Of a stretch of 37,799 bases of DNA, positions 1 through 6,040 are shown in pieces. The notes beneath the pieces are model-generated. The model saw nothing but the letters and a program-made list of their open reading frames with translations. It was not told the DNA's origin and ran no database searches. A program made the translations under genes and the position numbers. The DNA is from an uncultured Clostridia bacterium (lineage in GTDB: Bacteria; Bacillota; Clostridia; TANB77; CAG-508). Each line of letters starts with the position of its first letter. Within the stretch, counting starts at the first letter, position 1. The DNA is taken from positions 1 through 37,799 of the forward strand of contig CAJFUM010000018.1 in assembly GCA_904420285.1 (NCBI GenBank). Reading direction: 5' to 3'.

Positions 1-26
1 AGTGAACTGTTATCAAGCAGTTCACT
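1..26. repeat. Small hairpin at window edge
   Basis: A 9-bp perfect inverted repeat, AGTGAACTG (1-9) and CAGTTCACT (18-26), with an 8-nt loop. No clear T-run follows on the plus strand, and the sequence on the other side lies outside the window. It may be the terminator or leader of a gene to the left. The rest of 27-227 is very AT-rich and holds no gene I can support; it contains a 12-bp palindrome, ACACATATGTGT (122-133), and a run of six C at 141-146. Confidence 0.4.
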
Positions 27-227
27 ATGACATAATTAAAAGTTAATTTTGAAAAATTTTTATGACATTTTCAAAAGTTATTGACACAGTTTTGAAATAA
101 AATTTAATAAAACGAAAAGAGACACATATGTGTATAAGTGCCCCCCTAATATTTTAAATTTAACAAAAATTATTATCTAACTTTTATTAATAAATTATAA
201 TCTACTTTATTGAATATTATTTGAATA

Positions 228-491
228 TTATTTTCTTGACTCTACTATAAGTTTGATTCCTGTTCTATCTTCTCCTTCCACCTCTACTTCTGCAAATGCA
301 GGTATACAAACTAAGTCTACTCCTGATGGTGCCACAAATCCTCTTGCTATTGCTACAGCCTTCACTGCTTGATTAAGTGCTCCTGCTCCTATTGCTTGCA
401 TTTCTGCCTTATTAGATTCTTTTACCAATCCAGCTATTGCACCTGCTACTGAATTTGGATTTGATTTTGATGAGATTTTTAAAATTTCCAT
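228..491 (-). CDS. spoVS: Stage V sporulation protein S (SpoVS)
   Basis: This 87-residue protein matches the SpoVS family over its whole length. It has the N-terminal MEILKISSKSNPNSVAGAIA block, the central GAGALNQAVKAVAIARG block and a C-terminal acidic strand ending in KLIVESRK. SpoVS is a small Alba-like protein needed for normal spore coat and cortex completion in Bacillus; its biochemical role is not settled. The ATG at 491 follows AGGAGG with 6 nt spacing. The gene lies just downstream of ymdB in the same direction, the order known from Bacillus (rny-ymdB-spoVS), although rny is absent here. The gap between the two genes carries Spo0A boxes and a promoter, so spoVS probably has its own sporulation-linked transcript. 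Confidence 0.95.
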   Translation of the reverse strand: MEILKISSKSNPNSVAGAIAGLVKESNKAEMQAIGAGALNQAVKAVAIARGFVAPSGVDLVCIPAFAEVEVEGEDRTGIKLIVESRK

Positions 492-534
492 TTTTGCCTC
501 CTATATTTTTTATTTGTTTTGATCAACAATTATA

Positions 535-563
535 TTTATATTACATTTTTTGGAAATTGTCTA
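535..563 (-). promoter_or_regulatory. Putative sigma-A promoter of spoVS
   Basis: On the minus strand TAGACA (558-563) and TATAAA (535-540) are separated by exactly 17 nt. They sit 44 nt upstream of the spoVS start codon and about 40 nt downstream of two Spo0A boxes. The match to consensus is moderate, as expected for an activated promoter. No sigma-H or sigma-E type motif was obvious. Confidence 0.55.
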
Positions 564-602
564 GTAATTTATGGTAAAAATAGGAAAAACTCATCGTGTG
601 CT

Positions 603-619
603 TTCGACATATTTCGACA
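603..619 (-). promoter_or_regulatory. Tandem Spo0A boxes upstream of spoVS
   Basis: The minus strand reads TGTCGAA-ATA-TGTCGAA. Both copies match the published Spo0A box (TGTCGAA) at all seven positions, lie head-to-tail and are 10 bp apart, the geometry bound by a Spo0A dimer. They lie in the ymdB-spoVS gap, upstream of the putative spoVS promoter. Direct control of spoVS by phosphorylated Spo0A is inferred. Confidence 0.8.
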
Positions 620-620
620 C

Positions 621-1394
621 TTAATTATAGCATATTCTGTATACATTTATTGTTCTACAATTATCATCATTTATTTCAAAAACACATCCATTCAAAATGG
701 TATTGCCTTCTGCTAATTTATACTTTTCTGGAAGAGATGTAACAAATCTCTTTATAGATGCTTTAACATCCATTCCTATTACAGAATTTTTAGGTCCAGT
801 CATTCCCAAATCTGTTATATAACCGGTTCCATTTTCTGTTATTTCTTCATCAGCAGTTTGTACATGTGTATGTGTTCCAAAAATAATATTGACTTTACCA
901 TCTAGGAAATGTTTCATTGCAATTTTCTCAGCTGTAGCCTCTGCATGAAAATCTACCACTATTATATCTACTTCTTTTGCTAACCTATTTGCTAAATTTT
1001 CGGCTACTGTAAAAGGATTTTCCGATAATATATTCATATCTGTTCTACCAATTAAATTTATAACTGCTATCTTTTTATTTCCACAATTAAAAACATTATA
1101 TCCCTTGCCTGGAACACCTTTAGAATAGTTTGCTGGCCTTATAAGCTTAGGATGATCTATAAATGAAAAAATATCCTTCTTTCCCCATGTATGATTTCCC
1201 ATTGTAATTGCATCTATTTTCATTTTTAATAAAGTATTAAAGTCTTTAATTGAAAGGCCCATTCCACCAGAAGTATTTTCCGCATTAACTATTACAAAAT
1301 TAATATTTTCTTTTTCTATTATCTTAGGTAGAAAATCTTTTAATTTATTTAATCCATTTTCTCCTACAATATCTCCAATTGCTAATATTTTCAT
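621..1394 (-). CDS. ymdB: YmdB-family metallophosphoesterase
   Basis: This 257-residue protein belongs to the TIGR00282/YmdB family. Calcineurin-like metal-binding motifs appear in order: GDIVGENG (near residue 6), NAENTSGG (near 40), MGNHTWGK (near 68), DFHAEA (near 149) and GTHTHVQTADE (near 177). YmdB of Bacillus is a cytosolic 2',3'-cyclic nucleotide phosphodiesterase that affects biofilm and motility decisions. The start was set at the ATG at 1394 rather than the in-frame ATG at 1406, because GGAGG lies five nt before 1394 and overlaps the upstream candidate. It precedes spoVS in the same orientation with a 129-nt gap. There is no rny gene upstream; the neighbour is a WYL regulator. Confidence 0.92.
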   Translation of the reverse strand: MKILAIGDIVGENGLNKLKDFLPKIIEKENINFVIVNAENTSGGMGLSIKDFNTLLKMKIDAITMGNHTWGKKDIFSFIDHPKLIRPANYSKGVPGKGYNVFNCGNKKIAVINLIGRTDMNILSENPFTVAENLANRLAKEVDIIVVDFHAEATAEKIAMKHFLDGKVNIIFGTHTHVQTADEEITENGTGYITDLGMTGPKNSVIGMDVKASIKRFVTSLPEKYKLAEGNTILNGCVFEINDDNCRTINVYRICYN

Positions 1395-1463
1395 CGTTTC
1401 CTCCATTTTCCTAAGTTTTTGCCTTTTTATAATAGCATATTTTTATAATTTACTCAATACAGT

Positions 1464-2453
1464 TTATTCATATCTTTTCTTAGCATCTTCTATAATTTTC
1501 TTTATTTCCATTCTCAAACTCTTTGGCTTTATTACATCTACTATATCTAAATTTCTTAAAACCCAGAATTTAAATCCTCTTACATTTGCATTTAATATTA
1601 ATGTAAATTTTTCATCATCTTTTTTCACAACTTTTATATCTTTTCCAAACTGCTCAAATACAGTATCTAATAAATACATACCACACTCTACTTCTATCTC
1701 TTCTTTATCTCCTCCAAACATTTCTACTGTTGACTCTGCAAATTCTTGTATTTCTTTAGAAGTTTTTACTACATCTCTTTTTTCAGCTAATTGTTTTATA
1801 TTTTTCATTCTATCTAATCTATAGTTATAAAAAATATCTTGTCCTTCTTTTATACCAATCATATAAAATTCTTGCTTATTATAAACAATTGCATATGGTA
1901 TAACCTTAGGTTTGCTTACAATTACTTTCTTTAATCCATCAGATATATCATACTTCCAATATTCAAACTTTATTTTATTTAAATTCTCTATAGCATCTGA
2001 TATATCTTCTATATTTTTTATTACTTCCATATTTTCAGTTTTATTATCTTTAGCATATATTTTATAATTAGCAAGCTTTTTATTTTCGTATATGTTTTGA
2101 AGATTTTTACACTTCTTTATTATATTTTTAGCAATAGATGGTACAATGTAATTTGCATAACTAAAATTATCTATAATTGCTCTTATCTCTCCAGGCTCAA
2201 AATCTGTTTCCGGATTTCTAATTATATAATATCCCTTACCATTTTCATCTCTAGTACTTATATCATATCCAAATTTAGATTTTAATAAATTAATATTACG
2301 TCTTATAGTTCTTGTATCGATATCAACATCATACACTTCTTTTATCTTTTCTTGTATACTGGTAGCCTTTAGTATGTGATCCTCATCTGTATATTTTTTT
2401 AGAATATTTAAAATATATAAAATATTTCCATTCTTCAAATATAACTTTTCCAT
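1464..2453 (-). CDS. WYL-domain transcriptional regulator
   Basis: This 329-residue protein has an N-terminal winged helix (about residues 1-75, with IDTRTIRRNINLL as the recognition-helix region). It is followed by a WYL domain (about 140-215; the core reads IPYAIVYNKQEFYMIGI) and a WCX-like C-terminal region. WYL proteins sense ligands, often nucleic acids or nucleotides, and many control phage-defence operons. The gene is last in a three-gene operon and starts 15 nt after the DUF2779 nuclease gene ends, so it most likely autoregulates that operon. The usual alternative, a DeoR-like sugar regulator, is less likely because no metabolic gene is adjacent. The family call is firm; the role is inferred from context. 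Confidence 0.85.
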   Translation of the reverse strand: MEKLYLKNGNILYILNILKKYTDEDHILKATSIQEKIKEVYDVDIDTRTIRRNINLLKSKFGYDISTRDENGKGYYIIRNPETDFEPGEIRAIIDNFSYANYIVPSIAKNIIKKCKNLQNIYENKKLANYKIYAKDNKTENMEVIKNIEDISDAIENLNKIKFEYWKYDISDGLKKVIVSKPKVIPYAIVYNKQEFYMIGIKEGQDIFYNYRLDRMKNIKQLAEKRDVVKTSKEIQEFAESTVEMFGGDKEEIEVECGMYLLDTVFEQFGKDIKVVKKDDEKFTLILNANVRGFKFWVLRNLDIVDVIKPKSLRMEIKKIIEDAKKRYE

Positions 2454-2468
2454 TAATTTACTCCCTTC

Positions 2469-3947
2469 TTACTTTGTAACATCTAATAATTTTTCCCATA
2501 TTTTAACCATTGCCAATGTATCTAGTTTACAATATTCTAATAAACCATGCCTAATAATGTTTTGTTCTTCTTTGCTTTTTTCTCCTAAGGTTGCAAATGT
2601 GCTCATTGCTTCACTACCATTATGTACTACTGGCAAATTATGATAATTTAGTTCCTCATCATGTGGAAATAGAGCTGGCAAAACATATTTTATAGAATAT
2701 GAACCTTGCATTTCTTTATTATAATAAAATCTATTCTGAAAAGGAAACATTAAATCCTGTATATTATAATAAATGCTCATTAATTCTTCTTTTAAATCTT
2801 CAAATAATCCTGCTAAATTTTTAATTACACTCTTTTCAAATCCCATATTATAAGCTAATACACATGCATTTTTAGGTATATCTTGTACTAATCTTTCAGC
2901 CAACTTTCTCCTAGGATCTTCTCCAGCCTCTGCTAAAAATTCTTTATGATTTAATATTCCTTCTTCTTTTTCAATGTAGTGCAAAGAATATTGAAATGGT
3001 ATTTGCATATATGGTCTAATTCCATCATATTGTGGTATAGCTTGTTCAAAAGTTTCAAAATCCAGGAAATACAATGGATAATATAATTTGTTTAAAAAAT
3101 CTCTAATTTTTTCTTTATCTATTTTATCTTCTTTTGAATATAACTGATATTCTATCTGTTCTTTATATTTATCATTTATATTAGTATTAAGCAAATCATG
3201 AAAATCCACTATTCCACTATAATATAAATCAAATTTTTTGCTTCGTTTCATATTTCTTATGCTAAAAACATTATTCTCTGGCAAATTTCTAGTACAATAC
3301 TTCCAATATGCACAATCATATGGATTATTACATTGCATACCAATATCTTGATTAGGTTCACTGCTATTATTCATATATTCTTTAATCTCTTCAATTCTCT
3401 TTTCAATTCCTGGTTGCTTTTCCAATGCAATATTGGTAACATCTTCTATTTTAAACAATTTATTTAATTCTAACTCACCATGCCTTACATATCCATTATT
3501 AATATGCACAATACAAGCTTTATTTACGTTAAAACCATTATTAAGTAAAATATATACTTGGTACGCAATATCATCTAAATATATATCCTTAACTTCAGTT
3601 GAACTTTTAACTTCATAAACTTCTAATCCATTTTCGTAATTTTTTAGTATATCTATACTACAAAAATTACCATTATACTCAAAAGATGCTTCAGTAATAA
3701 CATTGGGGAAATTCTGTAAATATTTCTTAGTTTCCTCAACCATTTTGCTTAATTCTTGCTCATAATTAATATTTATGTAATTTCCAAATAATTCTCTAGC
3801 TAATTCTCCAACTTTTACTCCATTTTCTAAAATAGAATCATTAGTAACTTTTTCGGCACATTCCGGCTTATTTTTATCTAGCCATAATATTTTTCTACAT
3901 TGAACTGCTCTACAATATTTTGATTTTGATAGACCAAGTTTATCCAT
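2469..3947 (-). CDS. DUF2779 protein: Cas4/RecB-like nuclease fused to DEDDy exonuclease
   Basis: This 492-residue protein begins with the DUF2779-type SKSKYCRAVQCRKILWL block. Residues about 1-220 look like a Cas4/RecB PD-(D/E)XK nuclease: D99 in CSIDI, E112-V-K114 in YEVKSS, and the AYQVY helix motif near 129-132. Cysteines at 12 or 17 and at 206, 212 and 218 suggest a Cas4-like Fe-S cluster. Residues about 290-490 look like a DnaQ-fold exonuclease: LDFETF (D296, E298), YNMGFE (N367) and YCKLD (Y472-x3-D476), the DEDDy arrangement. The protein should therefore process DNA or RNA with two active sites. Its ATG overlaps the end of the preceding DnaJ-C gene by 8 nt, implying translational coupling. 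Domain assignment is by eye; the substrate is unknown. Confidence 0.8.
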   Translation of the reverse strand: MDKLGLSKSKYCRAVQCRKILWLDKNKPECAEKVTNDSILENGVKVGELARELFGNYININYEQELSKMVEETKKYLQNFPNVITEASFEYNGNFCSIDILKNYENGLEVYEVKSSTEVKDIYLDDIAYQVYILLNNGFNVNKACIVHINNGYVRHGELELNKLFKIEDVTNIALEKQPGIEKRIEEIKEYMNNSSEPNQDIGMQCNNPYDCAYWKYCTRNLPENNVFSIRNMKRSKKFDLYYSGIVDFHDLLNTNINDKYKEQIEYQLYSKEDKIDKEKIRDFLNKLYYPLYFLDFETFEQAIPQYDGIRPYMQIPFQYSLHYIEKEEGILNHKEFLAEAGEDPRRKLAERLVQDIPKNACVLAYNMGFEKSVIKNLAGLFEDLKEELMSIYYNIQDLMFPFQNRFYYNKEMQGSYSIKYVLPALFPHDEELNYHNLPVVHNGSEAMSTFATLGEKSKEEQNIIRHGLLEYCKLDTLAMVKIWEKLLDVTK

Positions 3948-4236
3948 AAATTATATCTCCTCTTCTTTTACTTTTACTACCATATACATATATTTTAACT
4001 AGTAAATCGCCTCTTTTAGTATTATCATTTGAAATATTACCTCTTCCTTTTAATATTATAACATCATTATGCTTTATGTGAGGAGGAATTACTAAGTTAA
4101 TATTTTCATTTAAACAAATTTGCTTTGTTGTTCCTTTTTTAGCTTCAAAACTAGTTATTTTACACTCTTTGTAGATGTCCAATCCTGGTTTAAAATATTC
4201 CTCAAATATATTTTGTAATATTTCAAAATTATACAT
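3940..4236 (-). CDS. Isolated DnaJ C-terminal (substrate-binding) domain protein
   Basis: This 98-residue protein resembles one beta-barrel of the DnaJ/Hsp40 C-terminal region. LDIYKECKITSFEAKKGTTK corresponds to the usual 'GxDIxxxxxISFEEAxxGxEK' stretch, and INLVIPPHIKHNDVIILKGRG followed by GDLLVKIYV to the 'VKVPAGVxDGxxIRLKGxG...GDLYVxI' stretch. No J domain with HPD motif, no glycine/phenylalanine linker and no zinc finger are present, so it cannot stimulate DnaK in the normal way. It is first in the operon with the two-domain nuclease and the WYL regulator. It may act as a peptide-binding or oligomerisation partner of the nuclease. The family call rests on the two conserved stretches; the role is unknown. 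Confidence 0.7.
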   Translation of the reverse strand: MYNFEILQNIFEEYFKPGLDIYKECKITSFEAKKGTTKQICLNENINLVIPPHIKHNDVIILKGRGNISNDNTKRGDLLVKIYVYGSKSKRRGDIIYG

Positions 4237-4260
4237 TTTTTTCTCCTATATTTTTTTATA

Positions 4261-4288
4261 ATTATATAACAACAAATTATATAGTCAA
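4261..4288 (-). promoter_or_regulatory. Sigma-A promoter of the DnaJ-C/DUF2779/WYL operon
   Basis: On the minus strand TTGACT (4283-4288) and TATAAT (4261-4266) are 16 nt apart. They sit 24 nt upstream of the first gene's ATG, which is preceded by AGGAG. This supports one transcript for all three genes. Confidence 0.7.
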
Positions 4289-4319
4289 GGACATTGGTCA
4301 AAGAAAGCAAGAAAAAGAA

Positions 4320-4430
4320 AAAAAGATATTAATTCGATTACTGTTTTATTTTTGCAATAATAAGAACCTGCCTCAACTAAGCAATCTAAGATTGCAGTCG
4401 TGTACCTCAGAACTAGTACCTTCGACAATA
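4320..4430 (-). other. Structured non-coding stretch downstream of hicB-like gene (possible mobile-element scar)
   Basis: This stretch is less AT-rich than its surroundings and has no ORF. On the minus strand it contains a hairpin GCAATC-TTA-GATTGC (4381-4395) flanked by GGTACTAG and GAGGTAC direct-repeat-like words. The order of short hairpin and conserved-looking words resembles the right end of an IS200/IS605-type element or its guide-RNA scaffold, but no TnpA or TnpB gene is present and I cannot confirm a match. Confidence 0.3.
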
Positions 4431-4432
4431 AA

Positions 4433-4465
4433 AAGTGATATGATTTTATAATTATCACATCACTT
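4433..4465 (-). terminator. Intrinsic terminator after the HicB-like gene
   Basis: Twelve-bp arms (4433-4444 and 4454-4465, one G-T wobble) enclose a 9-nt loop. On the minus strand the stem is followed by TTTTTATTG. It lies 23 nt beyond the HicB-like stop codon; T-rich sequence on the other side could also make it work on the plus strand. Confidence 0.75.
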
Positions 4466-4488
4466 CTTATTATTTTTTCTATTATTCT

Positions 4489-4821
4489 TTATATATTTTT
4501 TGCAATAATGCTTTTTCTTATATCAACAGCTATATAAGTTTTAAATTTAGAAATATAATCCCAATTTTCTATATCCAATCTTTTTTCTAATTCTTCAAAT
4601 GATATATCTTCAATTCTACTTGCTTCTGGTATTTTATTACCATTTTTCATTTCGTCCAACACTAAACCGGCAATTAAATCTTCAGCCATTGTCATTGCTT
4701 CTTCCAATGTATTGCCACAAGTTGAAGCACTAGTATTTAATTCTTTTTCTAGATCTGGAACAAAAACAGAATAACCTCCCTCTTTTTCTTCATAAAATAA
4801 TACTGGATAAATAACTTTCAT
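4489..4821 (-). CDS. HicB-like antitoxin, orphan and C-terminally altered
   Basis: This 110-residue protein has the HicB partial RNase-H fold: MKVIYPVLFYEEKEGGYSVFVPDLE, then TCGNTLEEAMTMAEDLIAGLVLD, then IPEASRIED. HicB antitoxins neutralise the HicA ribonuclease and usually carry a C-terminal helix-turn-helix or ribbon-helix-helix that binds the operon promoter. That DNA-binding tail is missing: after TYIAVDI the protein ends in a short basic tail (RKSIIAKNI). No HicA-like ORF (about 60-80 residues with a GSHxxY-type motif) was found on either side. It may be a solitary HicB-like protein or a broken toxin-antitoxin pair. The ATG follows AGGGGG. Confidence 0.75.
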   Translation of the reverse strand: MKVIYPVLFYEEKEGGYSVFVPDLEKELNTSASTCGNTLEEAMTMAEDLIAGLVLDEMKNGNKIPEASRIEDISFEELEKRLDIENWDYISKFKTYIAVDIRKSIIAKNI

Positions 4822-4879
4822 GATTATACCCCCTAATTATTTACAAGCGAAGGGTTTATTTCAACCTTGCTTGTTTTGA

Positions 4880-5109
4880 CTACAAAAAGGATAGACTATT
4901 ATGTAATATCTTCACTTTCTTTACTGATTGTACATAATAACCTATCCTTTTAGCATCTATATTTATTTCATTTATTTTATATTTATCTATATATTTTTTA
5001 TTTTCTACTTTTATTGATTTTTCTGCATGTTTAAAAAAGCTTATTTCACTAAATTGTAACTCTCTCTCTCTCTCTTTCTCTCTCTTACAGCCTCAACTGT
5101 TTCCTTCAT
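4880..5109 (-). pseudogene. Small ORF interrupted by an AG tract; candidate phase-variable gene in the OFF state
   Basis: A promoter (TTGCAA-16-TATAAT) and AGGAG precede an ATG at 5109. The current frame encodes 22 codons and stops at 5041. Inside it lies an interrupted dinucleotide tract, on the minus strand (AG)4-AA-(AG)8 spanning 5060-5085 and coding for Arg-Glu repeats. Immediately past the tract a different frame stays open for 59 codons, to a TAG at 4880. Losing one AG unit, or gaining two, would join the start to this frame and give a 75-residue lysine-rich protein (QFSEISFF near the junction, YYVQSVKKVKIL near the end). The product is not recognised. An assembly slip in the tract would look the same. 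The rest of 4822-5221 holds nothing else I can support. Confidence 0.5.
4884..4951 (-). repeat. Long hairpin over the 3' end of the AG-tract ORF
   Basis: Arms 4884-4905 and about 4931-4951 pair over roughly 20 bp with two non-Watson-Crick positions and a 25-nt loop. On the minus strand TTTTTG follows the stem, so it could terminate the small-ORF transcript, although the loop is long. Part of the ORF's predicted C-terminus is coded inside the stem. Confidence 0.55.
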
Positions 5110-5151
5110 TCTCTCTTGTTCTCCTTTGCTTTTTCTTATTTTTTCGCTTTT

Positions 5152-5179
5152 ATTATACCATACTTATCTTCTTTTGCAA
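5152..5179 (-). promoter_or_regulatory. Strong promoter of the AG-tract ORF
   Basis: The minus strand shows TTGCAA (5174-5179), a 16-nt spacer and TATAAT (5152-5157), 42 nt upstream of the ATG at 5109. AGGAG at 5121-5125 is 11 nt before the start, a slightly long spacing. Confidence 0.65.
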
Positions 5180-5221
5180 GTACCTTTTTTCATCATTTTT
5201 CGTGTTAGATATACTATTTGT

Positions 5222-5923
5222 TTAAATTTCAGTATTTAGTATATTTTCCGCTTCTTCCTCAGTTAAGAATCCATTTTTTATCATTTTTATTGCAACTTGC
5301 TTTTGCCTTTGCTGTGCTAATTCCGGATTAACTGTAGGAGCATATACACTTGGTGCATTTGGTATTCCTGCTAACATAATACATTCTGCATCACTCATCT
5401 CCATTGGTTCTTTTCCAAAATACCCTCTACTTGCTTCTTTTACAGTATAATACCCATCTCCAAAATAGCTAGTGTTTAAGTATAGTTCTAGTATTTCATC
5501 TTTTTCATATTCATCTTCTATATCAAAAGCTAAAAATACTTCTGCAATCTTTCTTGTTATTTTTTTCTCTTGTGTAAGATACATATTTTTAGCTAATTGT
5601 TGTGTAATTGTACTACCTCCTTCTACAAAAGACATTGCTTTTATATCATTTAGTGCAGCTCTACCTATAGCAATAATATCTATTCCATTATGCTTATAGA
5701 ATCTATGATCTTCAACACTTATAACTGCATTAATATACATCTGTGGTAATTCTTCTATTGTTGTATAATTATTTTTAGATTTTATTTCTTCTACTTTTTC
5801 AGCTAATGGTTTTATGGTTATTGCATCTTTATACATTTTATATCCATTTCCTAAAAATATTAAACTTATACTTAATACAATTAGGAATAATATAATAAAT
5901 ATTTTTAATATTTTTTTAGCCAT
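5222..5923 (-). CDS. Monofunctional peptidoglycan glycosyltransferase (GT51)
   Basis: This 233-residue protein has one N-terminal membrane anchor (about residues 5-25) and a GT51 transglycosylase domain. The family motifs are all present: EDHRFYKHNGID with the catalytic Glu near residue 71, GGSTITQQLAKN, KITRKIAEVFLAF and ELYLNTSYFGDGYYTV. It polymerises lipid II into glycan strands outside the membrane. There is no transpeptidase domain, so it is MtgA-like rather than a class A PBP. The ATG at 5923 was chosen over an in-frame GTG at 5932, because the ribosome site AGAGGTGAT covers that GTG and sits correctly for the ATG. It stands alone between unrelated genes. Confidence 0.9.
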   Translation of the reverse strand: MAKKILKIFIILFLIVLSISLIFLGNGYKMYKDAITIKPLAEKVEEIKSKNNYTTIEELPQMYINAVISVEDHRFYKHNGIDIIAIGRAALNDIKAMSFVEGGSTITQQLAKNMYLTQEKKITRKIAEVFLAFDIEDEYEKDEILELYLNTSYFGDGYYTVKEASRGYFGKEPMEMSDAECIMLAGIPNAPSVYAPTVNPELAQQRQKQVAIKMIKNGFLTEEEAENILNTEI

Positions 5924-6040
5924 ATCAATCACCTCTTATATTATTTATATTACTACATTTTTTGACAATATTGTATTGATTTATATGTATATAATCTTAC
6001 ATTTTTGTAATATAAATAAACAAAAGACTTATAATATACT

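Noticed and set aside
81..109. Promoter on the plus strand (TTGACA, 17 nt, TTAATA)
   Set aside because: The -10 matches consensus at only two positions and no plus-strand gene follows.
4381..4395. tRNA or tRNA-like gene
   Set aside because: One short hairpin only; no cloverleaf or T-arm sequence could be found around it.
5060..5085. CRISPR or satellite array
   Set aside because: The repeat is a plain dinucleotide tract without spacers; treated as a possible slippage tract instead.
5222..5923. Class A penicillin-binding protein
   Set aside because: Only the glycosyltransferase domain is present; no SxxK, SxN or KTG transpeptidase motifs and no room for them.
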